From contig JAEZIF010000072.1 in NCBI GenBank assembly GCA_023416135.1, forward strand, positions 1 to 56,152: a stretch of 56,152 bases of DNA. Direction: 5' to 3'. The notes beneath the pieces are model-generated. The model was not told where the DNA came from. It saw only the letters and a program-made list of their open reading frames with translations, and ran no database searches. The stretch's first letter is position 1. Each line of letters starts with the position of its first letter. This DNA is from Pseudomonadota bacterium. GTDB lineage: Bacteria > Pseudomonadota > Alphaproteobacteria > Reyranellales > Reyranellaceae. Below, piece after piece: positions 1 to 9,092 of the stretch. The position numbers and the translations under genes were made by a program.

Positions 1-363
1 TCGGGTCAACGTGTCGTTGAAGGCGGCCAGGGCGATCGGGCCGTTGACCTCGAAGAAGGCGATATCGGTCAGCTTCTCGTCCTTCGCGGCCAGCATCTCC
101 CGCAAGACGGCAAGGGTCAGCTCGGGCCTGGCGAAGCGGATCACGGCGAGGGCGAACACGGCTTTGTCGTCCGGAGCGCGCTCGACGAATCTTCTGACTT
201 CTTCGGCGCCAAGCTCCTTCAGGTTCTCGAGCGCCTTGTCGACGCGGTTCCGCGCGCTCACCAGACCCTTGTCGCCCAGCGACTTGTCGAAGCCGACAAT
301 GACCTGATCCGACGCGTCGTCCTGCAACGCGGCCTCTTGGAAGGGAGGTTCGATCGCGGGCAC
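1..363 (-). CDS. Hypothetical protein, C-terminus beyond left edge
   Basis: Open minus-strand frame of 121 codons that runs off the left edge, so the C-terminus is missing. I start it at the GTG at 363-361 because AGGAGG lies 5 nt upstream and an in-frame stop lies just before that; no earlier start is possible. The visible protein is charged and helix-prone, with an acidic N-terminus followed by Lys/Glu-rich helices. No signal peptide, membrane segment or family motif was recognised. The plus-strand frame over the same bases is Ser/Ala/Arg-rich and looks like a shadow. Function unknown. Confidence 0.6.
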   Translation of the reverse strand, partial: MPAIEPPFQEAALQDDASDQVIVGFDKSLGDKGLVSARNRVDKALENLKELGAEEVRRFVERAPDDKAVFALAVIRFARPELTLAVLREMLAAKDEKLTDIAFFEVNGPIALAAFNDTLTR

Positions 364-387
364 GTCCGCCTCCTTGGGCTCAGTCGG

Positions 388-464
388 CTAGAGCACATTC
401 CGTTCGGCTGGAATCAACCAAACGGAATGTGCCCTTCGAAACCAGAAACCCCTCGCGCGCATTT
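388..464. repeat. 77-bp palindromic intergenic repeat, copy 1
   Basis: Copy 1 of a 77-bp element that recurs at 8238-8314. Its core is an inverted repeat, GCACATTCCGTT (393-404) and AACGGAATGTGC (421-432), with the inner stem weakened by two mismatches. It fills the gap between the edge gene and the haloperoxidase and abuts the latter's stop codon. It resembles REP-type intergenic palindromes of alphaproteobacteria and could help end transcription. Confidence 0.75.
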
Positions 465-1509
465 AGTGAAAGTCCTTCAATTCCTTCTTCGCGTCAGCGA
501 GCAAAGTTTGGAATGGGTCGGCGGCCTTCGCCCGGTCCGAGATGACCCGCAGGCAGATCAAGGCGGCATAGCGGCCGGCCATCGTGTCCATGTGGTAGTG
601 GACGCCCGCGACTTCGCGATTGGTCGCGACGCGATAGGCCAGCACGTCGAGCGCCTTGGCGGTCTCGGGATAGGGTTTGCCGCCAGTCACCCAGGCGCCC
701 GCGTCTTTCGCCTTGTTGATATCCGCTGCAAGTCCCGACAGAGACGCCGCGGCGACGTCGAGTATCTCCTTTGGAGTCTTGAGAAAAGGCTTGATGGACG
801 GCGGCGCGCCGGCCGCAACGCGCGGCGCCTCGACCGTTTCCGGAAGGGCAAGCTTCAGGACGCCACTGATCAAGTGAGCCTGCAGCGAATGGCTGCTCGG
901 AAAGGACGGCGTATCGGGTCCGTCGATCATGGGCATGATCCAGGGGTAGACCTGGGCAGGCCGGCGCATCTTGTAGTGGTCCTTGAGGCCCATGGCGACA
1001 AACTCGCCGATCATGCGCGCCACCAGGATGAGCAACCAGGTGTTCTTGTCCTTCAAGGGATCGATGCGCAGCAGCCCGGTCCAATACCGCAGCGCGCCAG
1101 GACCGCTCGCCTGGTCGAGAATCTCGTAGGCGCGATCGGGCCGCTTGATCGCGCGATGGAGCACGATCTGCACCTCCGATGCCAGCTCGTTCCCGGTCAG
1201 CACCGGCACGGGAAAGTCAGCCTGGGCATCGATGTCATCGATCATGTCCTTGATCGGGTCATTGCCCGTGAATCCGCCATTGACGATGAAGTCGTGGACG
1301 AAGGCCCAGGCCCGGAATTCGGGACCCCAGTTGGGCGGGTATGGCAGCGTCGGTACCGTGAGAGCGGCGGGAAACGGCACCGGAATCAGCTTGGCAAAGT
1401 CCTCGGTGTTGTATCGCGGGCCGAGCCCTGCTCCGCGATTGTCTCCCACGCCGAGATTGAGATTCTGGTCCAGGTTCAGATTGAGATTGAGGTTCAAATT
1501 GTCAGGCAT
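463..1509 (-). CDS. Vanadium-dependent haloperoxidase / PAP2-superfamily protein
   Basis: 348-residue protein of the PAP2/vanadium-haloperoxidase superfamily. All three phosphate/vanadate-binding motifs are visible: KDHYKMRRP (K-x6-RP) near residue 175, PSSHS near 203, and R-x5-H-x3-D near 305. This is the arrangement of acid phosphatases and haloperoxidases; substrate and metal cannot be assigned. The start is placed at the ATG at 1509, with a G-rich ribosome site just upstream, although the frame is open to an ATG at 1551. The N-terminus is odd: five consecutive Asn-Leu pairs, then DQ, then two more pairs. No clear signal peptide is seen. It stands alone on the minus strand and is divergent from the cyclase gene. 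Confidence 0.82.
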   Translation of the reverse strand: MPDNLNLNLNLNLDQNLNLGVGDNRGAGLGPRYNTEDFAKLIPVPFPAALTVPTLPYPPNWGPEFRAWAFVHDFIVNGGFTGNDPIKDMIDDIDAQADFPVPVLTGNELASEVQIVLHRAIKRPDRAYEILDQASGPGALRYWTGLLRIDPLKDKNTWLLILVARMIGEFVAMGLKDHYKMRRPAQVYPWIMPMIDGPDTPSFPSSHSLQAHLISGVLKLALPETVEAPRVAAGAPPSIKPFLKTPKEILDVAAASLSGLAADINKAKDAGAWVTGGKPYPETAKALDVLAYRVATNREVAGVHYHMDTMAGRYAALICLRVISDRAKAADPFQTLLADAKKELKDFH

Positions 1510-1679
1510 GCATCCCCCCACAGTGGAGCACACGCTACGCTTGCATTTCACCAGCCCACAAACCCTGCTGCAGTGTGCAACCTCCGGACGTTGCCGTCAT
1601 CGGGCCTGCGCGTCCGACCATAAAATAGTCACAGCTGCGATGCAGCCTTTCCTGCGAAGCAGAAGCCCAGTAGCTGCCC

Positions 1680-3509
1680 ATGTCGCGTTCATCGAGTGTG
1701 CGGGGTAAGCCAATGGCTCGCAGGCACAGCACCGCAGCGATCGCCGACAGGGGTTACGCCAGCCGGCGGCTGGTGGTTGTCGCCGCCTTCGATGTGGTGA
1801 ACTTCAGCGGTCTGGTCGAAGCGGACGAGGAAAACGTCCTGGCAGCGTGGCGCATGCTGCGGCGCGCCATCGACCCGCTGCTCGTGGCGGGCGGTGGCCG
1901 CATCTTCAAGTCGCTGGGCGACGGCCTGCTGGTCGAGTTCTCCGACCCGGTGGAGGCCACGCGGGCGGCGCTGGCGGTGCAGGACGCTGCCGCCAAGCTG
2001 GCGCCGGAACGCGGCGTGCTCCTGCGATTGCGCTGCGCCATCCACATGGGCGAGGTGACCGTCGAGGGTACCGACCTGCTGGGCGACGGCATCAATATCG
2101 TGTCGCGACTGCAGCAGCACGCACCGACCGGCGGCGTGCTGGTCTCGGCCGCTGTCATGGACCTGATCGGCGGCCTGATCGATGCGCCGATCAAGGACGC
2201 GGGCATCCTGAAGCTGCGCAACATCAGCCGGCCGGTTCAGGCCTACATGGTCGGCGCGGGCAGACGGCCGCGCACGACGCCGGCCGTCGACAGCTTCCAG
2301 CGGCGGCGGCCGTCGATCGCGGTGCTGCCGTTCGTCGACCAGACGGCCGAGGCGGCGGCGTCCTACTTCAGCGACGGGCTGGTCGAGGACATCATCGCGG
2401 GGCTCGCCTGCCTGCCCGAGCTGGTGGTGATCTCGCGCAGCTCGACCCTGCGCTACCGCGGCACCGCGCCGGAACCGCGACAGGTCCGCCGCGACCTGCG
2501 CGTGCGCTACATGCTCTCGGGCAGCGTGCGGCGGGCGCCCGGCGACGCCGGCGACAAGGTGCGGTTATCGGCCGAGCTGACCGATTGCGAGAGCGGCGCC
2601 ACGATCTGGAGCGATCGCTTCGCCGGCGAAGCGGCCGACATCTTCGCCCTGCAGGACGAGCTCGCGGCACGCGTGGTGGCGACGATCGCGCCGCAGGTTC
2701 AGGAGTCGGAGCTGCGCCGCGTGCTGCGCAAGCGGCCGGAGAGCCTCGATGCCTACGAATGCGTGCTGCGCGGGCTCGACCTGATGTACCACTTCGAGGG
2801 CGGGCAGTTCGACGAGGCGCTGCGCATGTTCGAGCGAGCGATGGCGCTCGATCCGAAGTATGCGACGGCGCATGCGCTCGCCGCGAACTGGTACAGCGTG
2901 CGCATCAGCCAGGGCCTGTCGTCCGACGTGGTCGCCGACTATACGGAGGCCGACCGGCTGAGCCGGCTGGCGCTGGCCTTCGACCGCTTCGATCCCATGG
3001 CGCTGTCGACATGCGGCCATGTCCGGGCCTTCCTGTTCCGCGACTTCGACCACGCCATCGAGCTGTTCAATCGGGCAATCGCCGCCAACCCAAGCTCCGC
3101 CATCGCCTGGGTGCGCAGCAGCGCCACCTTCAGTTACATCGGCGAGACGCGCGAGGCCAAGCGGCGCTGCGAGATCGGGCTGCGCCTGTCGCCACACGAC
3201 GCTCACGTGTTCTTCGGCTACGCGACCATGGCGCTGGCCACCTATGCGGCAGGCGAGTACGACGAGGCCGTCCGCTGGGCGCGCCGCTCGGCGGCGCTCG
3301 TGCCGCGCTTCACCTCCAACCTGCGGTTCCTGGTGGCGGGCCTTGCAGCCGGCGGCAAGGTCGAGGAGGCCCGCGAGGCCGCCGAGACCCTGCTGCGCTT
3401 CGACCCCCAATTCAGCGCCCGGCAGTTCGCAGAAAGCCATGCCTTCAAGGATCCCGCGCAACGCCGGCTGTTCGGCGAACACCTGGTGCTCGCGGGACTG
3501 CCGGAATAG
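1680..3509 (+). CDS. Class III adenylate/guanylate cyclase with TolB-like and TPR regions
   Basis: 609-residue soluble signalling protein. Residues about 32-195 form a class III nucleotide cyclase domain. The two metal-binding aspartates (D38 in AFDVVNFSGL, D81 in KSLGDGLL), a lysine K77 and the transition-state pair N139/R143 in GDGINIVSRL are present, so catalysis is plausible. Residues about 210-330 form the TolB-like segment (SIAVLPF, FSDGLVEDI) common in this architecture, and about 360-600 are TPR repeats. cAMP is the likelier product, but this is not shown. The start is uncertain: ATG 1680 has no strong ribosome site, and ATG 1713 (MARRH) is preceded by GGGGTAAG and may be the true one. 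Confidence 0.85.
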   Translation: MSRSSSVRGKPMARRHSTAAIADRGYASRRLVVVAAFDVVNFSGLVEADEENVLAAWRMLRRAIDPLLVAGGGRIFKSLGDGLLVEFSDPVEATRAALAVQDAAAKLAPERGVLLRLRCAIHMGEVTVEGTDLLGDGINIVSRLQQHAPTGGVLVSAAVMDLIGGLIDAPIKDAGILKLRNISRPVQAYMVGAGRRPRTTPAVDSFQRRRPSIAVLPFVDQTAEAAASYFSDGLVEDIIAGLACLPELVVISRSSTLRYRGTAPEPRQVRRDLRVRYMLSGSVRRAPGDAGDKVRLSAELTDCESGATIWSDRFAGEAADIFALQDELAARVVATIAPQVQESELRRVLRKRPESLDAYECVLRGLDLMYHFEGGQFDEALRMFERAMALDPKYATAHALAANWYSVRISQGLSSDVVADYTEADRLSRLALAFDRFDPMALSTCGHVRAFLFRDFDHAIELFNRAIAANPSSAIAWVRSSATFSYIGETREAKRRCEIGLRLSPHDAHVFFGYATMALATYAAGEYDEAVRWARRSAALVPRFTSNLRFLVAGLAAGGKVEEAREAAETLLRFDPQFSARQFAESHAFKDPAQRRLFGEHLVLAGLPE

Positions 3510-3533
3510 CTTCCCGGAGACCCCGGATGGTCG

Positions 3534-4496
3534 CTACGCCGCGACCGCCAGCCCGGTCGTCTCGTCGACGCCGGTCTTGAGGTTGATGCACTGCACCGCA
3601 GCGCCCGAGGCGCCCTTGCCGAGGTTGTCGAGCGAGGCCACGACCAGGATCTGCTCCTCGGCCTCGTTGCCGTAGACGGCGAGCTCCATGGTGTTGGTGT
3701 CGACCAGCCGGTCGGCCCGCAGGAAGCGGTCACGCTCCAGCCACTCGCGGTCGGCGAGCGGCCGCACCGGCACGAAGGTCTCGCCGGCGTAGTAGTCGCT
3801 GAGCACGCCGTGCACGTCCTTGGCGCTCACCTTCCTGGCCACGATGTCGCGCGTCAGCGGCACCATCACCAGCATGCCCTGGGCGTAGTGGCCGACCGAC
3901 GGCACGAACATCGGAGCGTGCGCGAGATGCGAGTACTTCTTCATCTCCGGCACGTGCTTGTGCGTGAGCTCCAGCCCATAGAGGCCGAACGGCTCGACGC
4001 CGGGCTGCTCGTGGACGGCGATCAGCGCCTTGCCGCCGCCGGTGTAGCCCGAGACGCCGAACACGGTGGGCGTTGAATCGGCGCGCACGATGCCGGCGTC
4101 GACCAGCGGCCGCAGGATGGCGATGGCGCCCGTCGGATAGCAGCCCGGGTTGGAGATGCGGTTGGACGCGAGCAGCTTCTTGCGATGGTCCTTGGCCATC
4201 TCGGGGAAACCGTAGGTCCAGCCGTCGGCCACGCGATGGGCGGTGCTGGCGTCGATCACCACGGTGTCGGAATCGCCGAGGGCGGCAACCAGCTCCTTGG
4301 CCGCGGCGTCGGGCAGGCAGAGCACGGCGATGTCGGCCGCCTCGGCGATCTCGGCGCGCTTGCCGAGATCCTTGCGGTCGGCCATCGGCAGCTCGAGCAG
4401 CTCGATGTCCGGCCGGTCCTTCAGCCGGTCGAGGATCTGCAGGCCGGTGGTGCCGTGCTGGCCGTCGATGAAGATCTTGGTCTTGTTGCTGGTCAT
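3534..4496 (-). CDS. argC: N-acetyl-gamma-glutamyl-phosphate reductase
   Basis: 320-residue type 2 ArgC, which reduces N-acetyl-glutamyl-phosphate to the semialdehyde with NADPH in arginine biosynthesis. The N-terminal nucleotide-binding loop is DGQHGTTG and the catalytic cysteine is C119 in SNPGCYPTG. A glycine-rich GVSGYTGGGK and the downstream ELTHKHVPEM segment are typical of the short type 2 form. Full length. It is a single minus-strand gene, convergent with the cyclase gene and divergent from the ATC hydrolase gene; other arg genes are not in view. Confidence 0.95.
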   Translation of the reverse strand: MTSNKTKIFIDGQHGTTGLQILDRLKDRPDIELLELPMADRKDLGKRAEIAEAADIAVLCLPDAAAKELVAALGDSDTVVIDASTAHRVADGWTYGFPEMAKDHRKKLLASNRISNPGCYPTGAIAILRPLVDAGIVRADSTPTVFGVSGYTGGGKALIAVHEQPGVEPFGLYGLELTHKHVPEMKKYSHLAHAPMFVPSVGHYAQGMLVMVPLTRDIVARKVSAKDVHGVLSDYYAGETFVPVRPLADREWLERDRFLRADRLVDTNTMELAVYGNEAEEQILVVASLDNLGKGASGAAVQCINLKTGVDETTGLAVAA

Positions 4497-4751
4497 GGAC
4501 TTCTCTCTCGCAAGGATTCGGGGCTTCAGGAGAAGCCGGCTGGAGAAGGAAGGTGAATGGGAAGCCGCCTGATCCTGTCCAGCGGCTTCACGATACGGCG
4601 CGGTTGTTACGCGCGCACGTCTTCACACCGCTCGGAAGAGCGGCGGCGTCGCGACCGGAGGGGAGCGAACGGCATCATGGTGGGCGCATATTTCATCGCA
4701 AGGCATCCCTGTCAAGGTGTAGGGTCGGAAATCTCTTCCCAGGAGCCAGCC

Positions 4752-5246
4752 ATGAGCCGGAGCCCCGCCCCATCCGCCCATCCCGACGGCCTCTCCATGC
4801 TGGAGAAGCGCCGGATCGAGGCCGAGATACTGAAGGAGGTCTATCTCACCCTGAAGGAAAGCCACGGCGAGGAGGTCGCGAAGAAGACCATTGCCGAGTC
4901 GGTACGCCGCTCGGCGATCGAGCAGGCGCGCGCCTTCGCCGCCGCGGCGCCGGGTGGCACGTCGCTCAGGGCGTTCCAGGACGTGATGCCGCTGTGGACC
5001 AAGGGCGGGGCGCTCGAGATCGCGGTCGAGGAGCAGAGCGAGCAGGCCTTCACCTTCAAGGTCGTGCGCTGCCGCTACGCCGAGACCTACAAGGCGATGG
5101 GCCTGGGCGAGATCGGCCATCTCCTGTCGTGCAACCGCGACGGCGCGTTTTGCGAAGGTTATGACCCCAAGCTCAAGCTCGAGCGCAGACAGACGATCAT
5201 GCAGGGCGCCAGCCACTGCGACTTCAAATACACGTACGAGACCTGA
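4752..5246 (+). CDS. L-2-amino-thiazoline-4-carboxylic acid hydrolase family protein
   Basis: 164-residue protein resembling the ATC hydrolase family, named for an enzyme of bacterial L-cysteine formation from ATC; most members are of unknown role. It has a helical N-terminal half and a C-terminal half with RCRYAETYKAMGLGEIGHLL, CNRD and CDFKY, the Cys-containing core of the family. The ATG at 4752 is preceded by AGGAG at good spacing; the frame stays open upstream to 4557 but that part looks non-coding. It lies on its own between argC and the autotransporter gene. Family assignment is fair; substrate unknown. Confidence 0.7.
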   Translation: MSRSPAPSAHPDGLSMLEKRRIEAEILKEVYLTLKESHGEEVAKKTIAESVRRSAIEQARAFAAAAPGGTSLRAFQDVMPLWTKGGALEIAVEEQSEQAFTFKVVRCRYAETYKAMGLGEIGHLLSCNRDGAFCEGYDPKLKLERRQTIMQGASHCDFKYTYET

Positions 5247-5360
5247 AAGCGAGAGGAATGGCGACAAGCTTGCTGATGTAGCGCCACGCCGCGACGACAA
5301 GTAATAAGGAAAGAGTCGCTGCAGTCCAGCGACCATGACTGGAACATCGTCGGGGGAGAG

Positions 5361-8234
5361 ATGATCGGCGTCGGCAGGTTTCGTGCGGCTGTGTGGCTGG
5401 CCGCACCGCTTCTGTGTTCGGTTTCGACCACTGCGCTCGGCCAAGCGCTGAACTACACCACCTTCGGCACCACCGGCAGCACGGTGACCACGGTCACCGG
5501 CATCCGCGGCAACAACATGACCGGCGACTACACGCTCGGTAGCGGCGGCGACACCGGCGGGCAACTCTACACCCTGCCCTCGACGAACCCGGCGCCCTAT
5601 CCCACAGCAACGTCTTCAGGCGTCAATCTCTCCGGCGCCACGACCAACACGCCCTACGGGCCGAGCTTCGGCTCGGCCAGCGGTATCCTGCGCGCCACGG
5701 GCAGCTACAAGACGACGGCCAACGGCAGCGGCGATCTCGGCTATCTTTTCGACGGCGCCAACGCGCCTGGCCAGCAGCTCACGACCCTGATCGGCGGCCC
5801 TGGCGCCTTCAACACGATCGGCCATTCGAACTTCGGCAACCAGCTCGTCGGCAACTGGGACACCAGTAACACCGGCGTCGGCAACGCCTTCCTCTACAAC
5901 ATCTCCGCCGGCACGATGACGACCATCAACCGACCGGGCCCCTACACCAGCACCACCGCCTACGGCGTCTACGGCAACCGCATTGCCGGCGGCTCGAGTC
6001 TCGGGCCGGGCCTGTCGCGGGCCTACATCCTCAACCAGGACACCGGGGTCTATACCGACTATGACGCGCCCGGCGCCGGCGTCGTGGTCACGCATTTCGA
6101 GGGCATCACCGGCGGTGGCCGCGCCAACACCTACAACCTGGTGGCCGATTCGGTCGACGGCAACGGCGTCGCCAGCGCCTGGGTCGTCCATATCGATGAG
6201 AACGGGGTGGCGACCTGGATCCCGCTCGCCGTCCCGGGCGCCAGCACGACCTCGGCCAATTCCATCTACGGCAACACCGCGATCGGCGTTTACGTCGAGA
6301 ACGGCGTGACCCGCGCCTTCACCACCACCATTCCCGGCATCTACAATCCGATCACCAACAACGGCACGCTGTCGATCGGCACGGCGGGTGCTGTGGCGCT
6401 GCAGGGCATTGAGGGCGACGACATCGTCAACAACGGCACGGTGACGACGACCGGCGTGGGCAGCGCCGGCATCAACATCAACACCTACGGCGTCGTCACC
6501 AACAGCGGCACGGTCGCCGTCAGCGGCGCCGGCAGCACAGGCGTGTTGATGAGCGGCAGCTTCAGCTCGCTCCTGAACTACGGCACGATCAATGCCGCGC
6601 CCGGCACCTTCGCGATCAAGGCGGATTCGACGGCGGCCGGCACCCTCGTGTTCAACACCGGCGTGATCGACGGCCCGGTGTCGGTCAACGCCGGCTCGTT
6701 GGTCCGCTTCGAGAACAGCGGCTGGATGGGCGTCAGCGCCGCAGGCGCCGGCGTTACGCACCAGATCAGCGGCACCTTCGCCCAGACCTCGGCCGGCACC
6801 TTGTCGTTCCGCGTCGCGCCCAACGGCGTCTCCGATTCGCTGCAGGTCAACGGCGTGGCGCGGCTCGCCGGCACGGCCCAGGCGGTGTTCCAGCCCGGCG
6901 CCTACAGCCGCAGCACCTACACGCTGCTGACGGCGACGGACGGGTTGACCGGCACCTTCGGCTCGCTCGCAACGGAGAACCTGCCGACCTTCCTGTCGGC
7001 CAACCTGGGCTACAGCGCCAACAGCGTGACGCTCAGCCTGCAATCGAACATGGCGCAGCTGCCCGGCATCGCCGGCAACCAGACGGCCGTCGCCAGCGTG
7101 CTCGACAATGCCTTCAACTCGGGCGCCGGGTTGAATGCGGTGGCGGGCCTCTATGGCCTGTCGGCCAACCAGATCGGCCAGGCGCTGACCGTGCTGTCTG
7201 GCAGCAACGCCAGCGTCGGCATCTCGTCGTCGGTGATGGCGGGCGGCCAGTTCGCCTCTCTACTGTCGAATCGCGCGGCGACGCGCCAGCAGAGCGCCCC
7301 GCAGCAGTCGGCAGAGCTCGCCGCCGGTTGCCGTGGCAGCGAAGCGCAGGCCTGCGATCCGGCTCCCAACTGGAGCGCGTGGGGCAACGGCTTCGGCGGC
7401 CAGCAGTGGCTCAATGCCGATGCCGGAACGGCAGCGCCCGCCGCACAGTCAGGCATCCTGGGCGGCGCTTTCGGCGGCGACTATCGCGTCGGCCCCAGCA
7501 CGCTGCTCGGCATCGCGGTCGGCCTCAGCGATTCGAGCTACTCGGTGGGCGCCACCGGCGCCAATGGCCGCGCCACCGGCTTCCATGTCGGCCTCTACGG
7601 CCTGCAGGAGTGGGAGGGCTTCTATCTGAACGCCACGGCCGCCTACAGCCGCTTCGACGGCAACACCACGCGCGTCATCGCGGGCATCGGCACGACCGAA
7701 ACGGCCAAGTCCAACGCCATCGCCAACCAGCTCGCCGGCCGCGTCGAGATCGGCCGGCCATTCGTGCTCAATCCCGACGAGCCCAGTCGCTACAGCGTCA
7801 CGCCCTTCGCCGCGCTGCAGCCGGTCCAGCTGTGGACCCCGGGCTACGCCGAATCGAGCGTGACGGCATCGGGCGCGCCGGGCGTATTCGCGCTTTCCTA
7901 CCAGCCGCAGAGCACGACATCGCTGCCGTTGTTCCTGGGCGCGCAGTTCGATGCGGCAACCGAGATCAAGTCGCGGCCGGTCTCGGCCTGGGTGCGCGCC
8001 GCCTGGGTGCACGAGTTCCTGGCCGACCGCAGCGTCACGGCGGGGTTCACCGTCCTGCCCGGCGGCACCTTCACCGTCGACGGCGCCAAGGCCGCCTACA
8101 ACGCCGCGCGCTTCGACATGGGCGTCAAGTACGCCGTGGGCGAGCAGACCTTCCTGTACGCCAATGGCGGCGCCGAGCTGTCGAACCGCGGGCAGACCAT
8201 CGGCGGCACGATCGGGCTGCGCTTCGTGTGGTGA
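5361..8234 (+). CDS. Autotransporter domain-containing surface protein (type V secretion)
   Basis: 957-residue protein with an N-terminal signal peptide (hydrophobic core WLAAPLLCSV, likely cleavage near residue 28). A long Thr/Gly/Asn-rich passenger follows, with beta-helix style repeats such as NNGTLSIG, NNGTVTTTG and NSGTVAVSG around residues 335-410. From about residue 670 to the end lies an autotransporter beta-barrel, starting near SAWGNGFGG and ending in GLRFVW, the aromatic C-terminus expected for outer-membrane insertion. The purine-rich GGGGGAGAG immediately precedes the ATG. The passenger has no recognisable enzymatic motif. The gene is followed at once by two strong palindromes (8243-8282 and 8312-8357) that could end transcription. 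Confidence 0.88.
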   Translation: MIGVGRFRAAVWLAAPLLCSVSTTALGQALNYTTFGTTGSTVTTVTGIRGNNMTGDYTLGSGGDTGGQLYTLPSTNPAPYPTATSSGVNLSGATTNTPYGPSFGSASGILRATGSYKTTANGSGDLGYLFDGANAPGQQLTTLIGGPGAFNTIGHSNFGNQLVGNWDTSNTGVGNAFLYNISAGTMTTINRPGPYTSTTAYGVYGNRIAGGSSLGPGLSRAYILNQDTGVYTDYDAPGAGVVVTHFEGITGGGRANTYNLVADSVDGNGVASAWVVHIDENGVATWIPLAVPGASTTSANSIYGNTAIGVYVENGVTRAFTTTIPGIYNPITNNGTLSIGTAGAVALQGIEGDDIVNNGTVTTTGVGSAGININTYGVVTNSGTVAVSGAGSTGVLMSGSFSSLLNYGTINAAPGTFAIKADSTAAGTLVFNTGVIDGPVSVNAGSLVRFENSGWMGVSAAGAGVTHQISGTFAQTSAGTLSFRVAPNGVSDSLQVNGVARLAGTAQAVFQPGAYSRSTYTLLTATDGLTGTFGSLATENLPTFLSANLGYSANSVTLSLQSNMAQLPGIAGNQTAVASVLDNAFNSGAGLNAVAGLYGLSANQIGQALTVLSGSNASVGISSSVMAGGQFASLLSNRAATRQQSAPQQSAELAAGCRGSEAQACDPAPNWSAWGNGFGGQQWLNADAGTAAPAAQSGILGGAFGGDYRVGPSTLLGIAVGLSDSSYSVGATGANGRATGFHVGLYGLQEWEGFYLNATAAYSRFDGNTTRVIAGIGTTETAKSNAIANQLAGRVEIGRPFVLNPDEPSRYSVTPFAALQPVQLWTPGYAESSVTASGAPGVFALSYQPQSTTSLPLFLGAQFDAATEIKSRPVSAWVRAAWVHEFLADRSVTAGFTVLPGGTFTVDGAKAAYNAARFDMGVKYAVGEQTFLYANGGAELSNRGQTIGGTIGLRFVW

Positions 8235-8237
8235 TGC

Positions 8238-8314
8238 CTAGAGCACATTCCGTTCGGCTGGAATCAGCCGAACGGAATGTGCCCTTCGAAACCGGAAACA
8301 TCCTCGCGCGCATT
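8238..8314. repeat. 77-bp palindromic intergenic repeat, copy 2
   Basis: Copy 2 of the element at 388-464, differing at only a few positions. Here the palindrome is perfect: an 18-bp stem (8243-8260 with 8265-8282) closed by the loop GAAT. It lies 3 bp after the autotransporter stop codon and may act as a terminator hairpin, although no T-run follows. Confidence 0.8.
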
Positions 8315-8357
8315 TCCGATCTGATGGAACCGCGAGCGGTTCCATCAGATCGGAAAT
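8312..8357. terminator. Perfect 21-bp stem hairpin between convergent genes
   Basis: A second perfect inverted repeat follows directly: a 21-bp stem at 8312-8332 and 8337-8357 with loop CGAG. It sits between the autotransporter stop (8234) and the stop of the convergent secreted-protein gene (8362), so it could serve as a bidirectional terminator. There is no T-tract, so the terminator role is inference. Confidence 0.5.
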
Positions 8358-8361
8358 CGCT

Positions 8362-8976
8362 TCAGGGGAAGCGACGATCGGAAAACAGCTCGCCGATCTC
8401 CTCGACCTTGATCGAGAAGTAGGGCGCACGGAAGCGCGCGCGCTCGACGGCCTGCGCCTGCGCGCTGATCCTGGCCGACTCGTAGAACGGACCGCCATTG
8501 TCGCCGGGGAAGAAGTGACCGGAGACGAAGACCATGGTGCCCCGCTTCATCTGCGCTATCTCGCCGTACAACGGCGACTTCGCGGTGATCTCCGCCGTGC
8601 GCAGGATGGTGCCCGGTCCGCTGTTCCAGTAGGTCGGGCGCACCATCCTCGGCGCGTCGAGGGCGCTGTCGAGGAAGCGCAGGAAAAGGCCGCCCGTCGG
8701 CGTCGGCTCCGTGCCGCTCAGGATCAGCCGCCAGCTGTTGAACCTCTGCCCCTCGCCGAGGGCATTCGCCAGCTCGGCTGCGCGCTCGGCCGCGAGCGCG
8801 CGCAGCTGGGCGACACCGGTCTCGACGTCGGCGCGGTGGTCGTACTTCACGAGCACGGCGCGGAACGCCGCCTGCGACGGCGGCACGGGCAACGGCGGCA
8901 AGGGCAGTGTCTGCGCCCCGGCGCGTGACGCGAGCGCCAGCCCGAGCGTCAGCACGGTCATCCAGACTCTCGCCAC
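8362..8976 (-). CDS. Hypothetical secreted protein
   Basis: 204-residue protein with a clear Sec signal peptide: VWMTVLTLGLALASRAGAQ, likely cut after GAQ or AGA. It is followed by a Pro/Leu linker and a mixed alpha/beta domain. No family was recognised. Conserved-looking features are a central GTEPTPTGGLFLRFLDSA and a C-terminal VSGHFFPGDNGGPFYESA, with no cysteines and no membrane segments after the signal. It is likely periplasmic. It is convergent with the autotransporter gene, separated from it by the 21-bp hairpin, and followed on its upstream side by the YdcF-like gene on the same strand. Function unknown. Confidence 0.7.
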   Translation of the reverse strand: MARVWMTVLTLGLALASRAGAQTLPLPPLPVPPSQAAFRAVLVKYDHRADVETGVAQLRALAAERAAELANALGEGQRFNSWRLILSGTEPTPTGGLFLRFLDSALDAPRMVRPTYWNSGPGTILRTAEITAKSPLYGEIAQMKRGTMVFVSGHFFPGDNGGPFYESARISAQAQAVERARFRAPYFSIKVEEIGELFSDRRFP

Positions 8977-9092
8977 GCTTCTCCCCCTCGTGGCAGGACG
9001 CTACGTCGGAGCGGGACTTGCAACCAGAAGCCGACGCAGTTGACACACCATTGCCTCAGCGATGCATCGCCGTCGGCAACGCCTTCAGGCTT

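Noticed and set aside
337..1623. 428-codon plus-strand frame
   Set aside because: Antisense to the haloperoxidase gene with its catalytic motifs; Arg/His/Val-rich shadow.
5616..7043. 475-codon minus-strand frame
   Set aside because: Antisense to the autotransporter gene; Ala/Gly/Arg/Val composition typical of a high-GC shadow.
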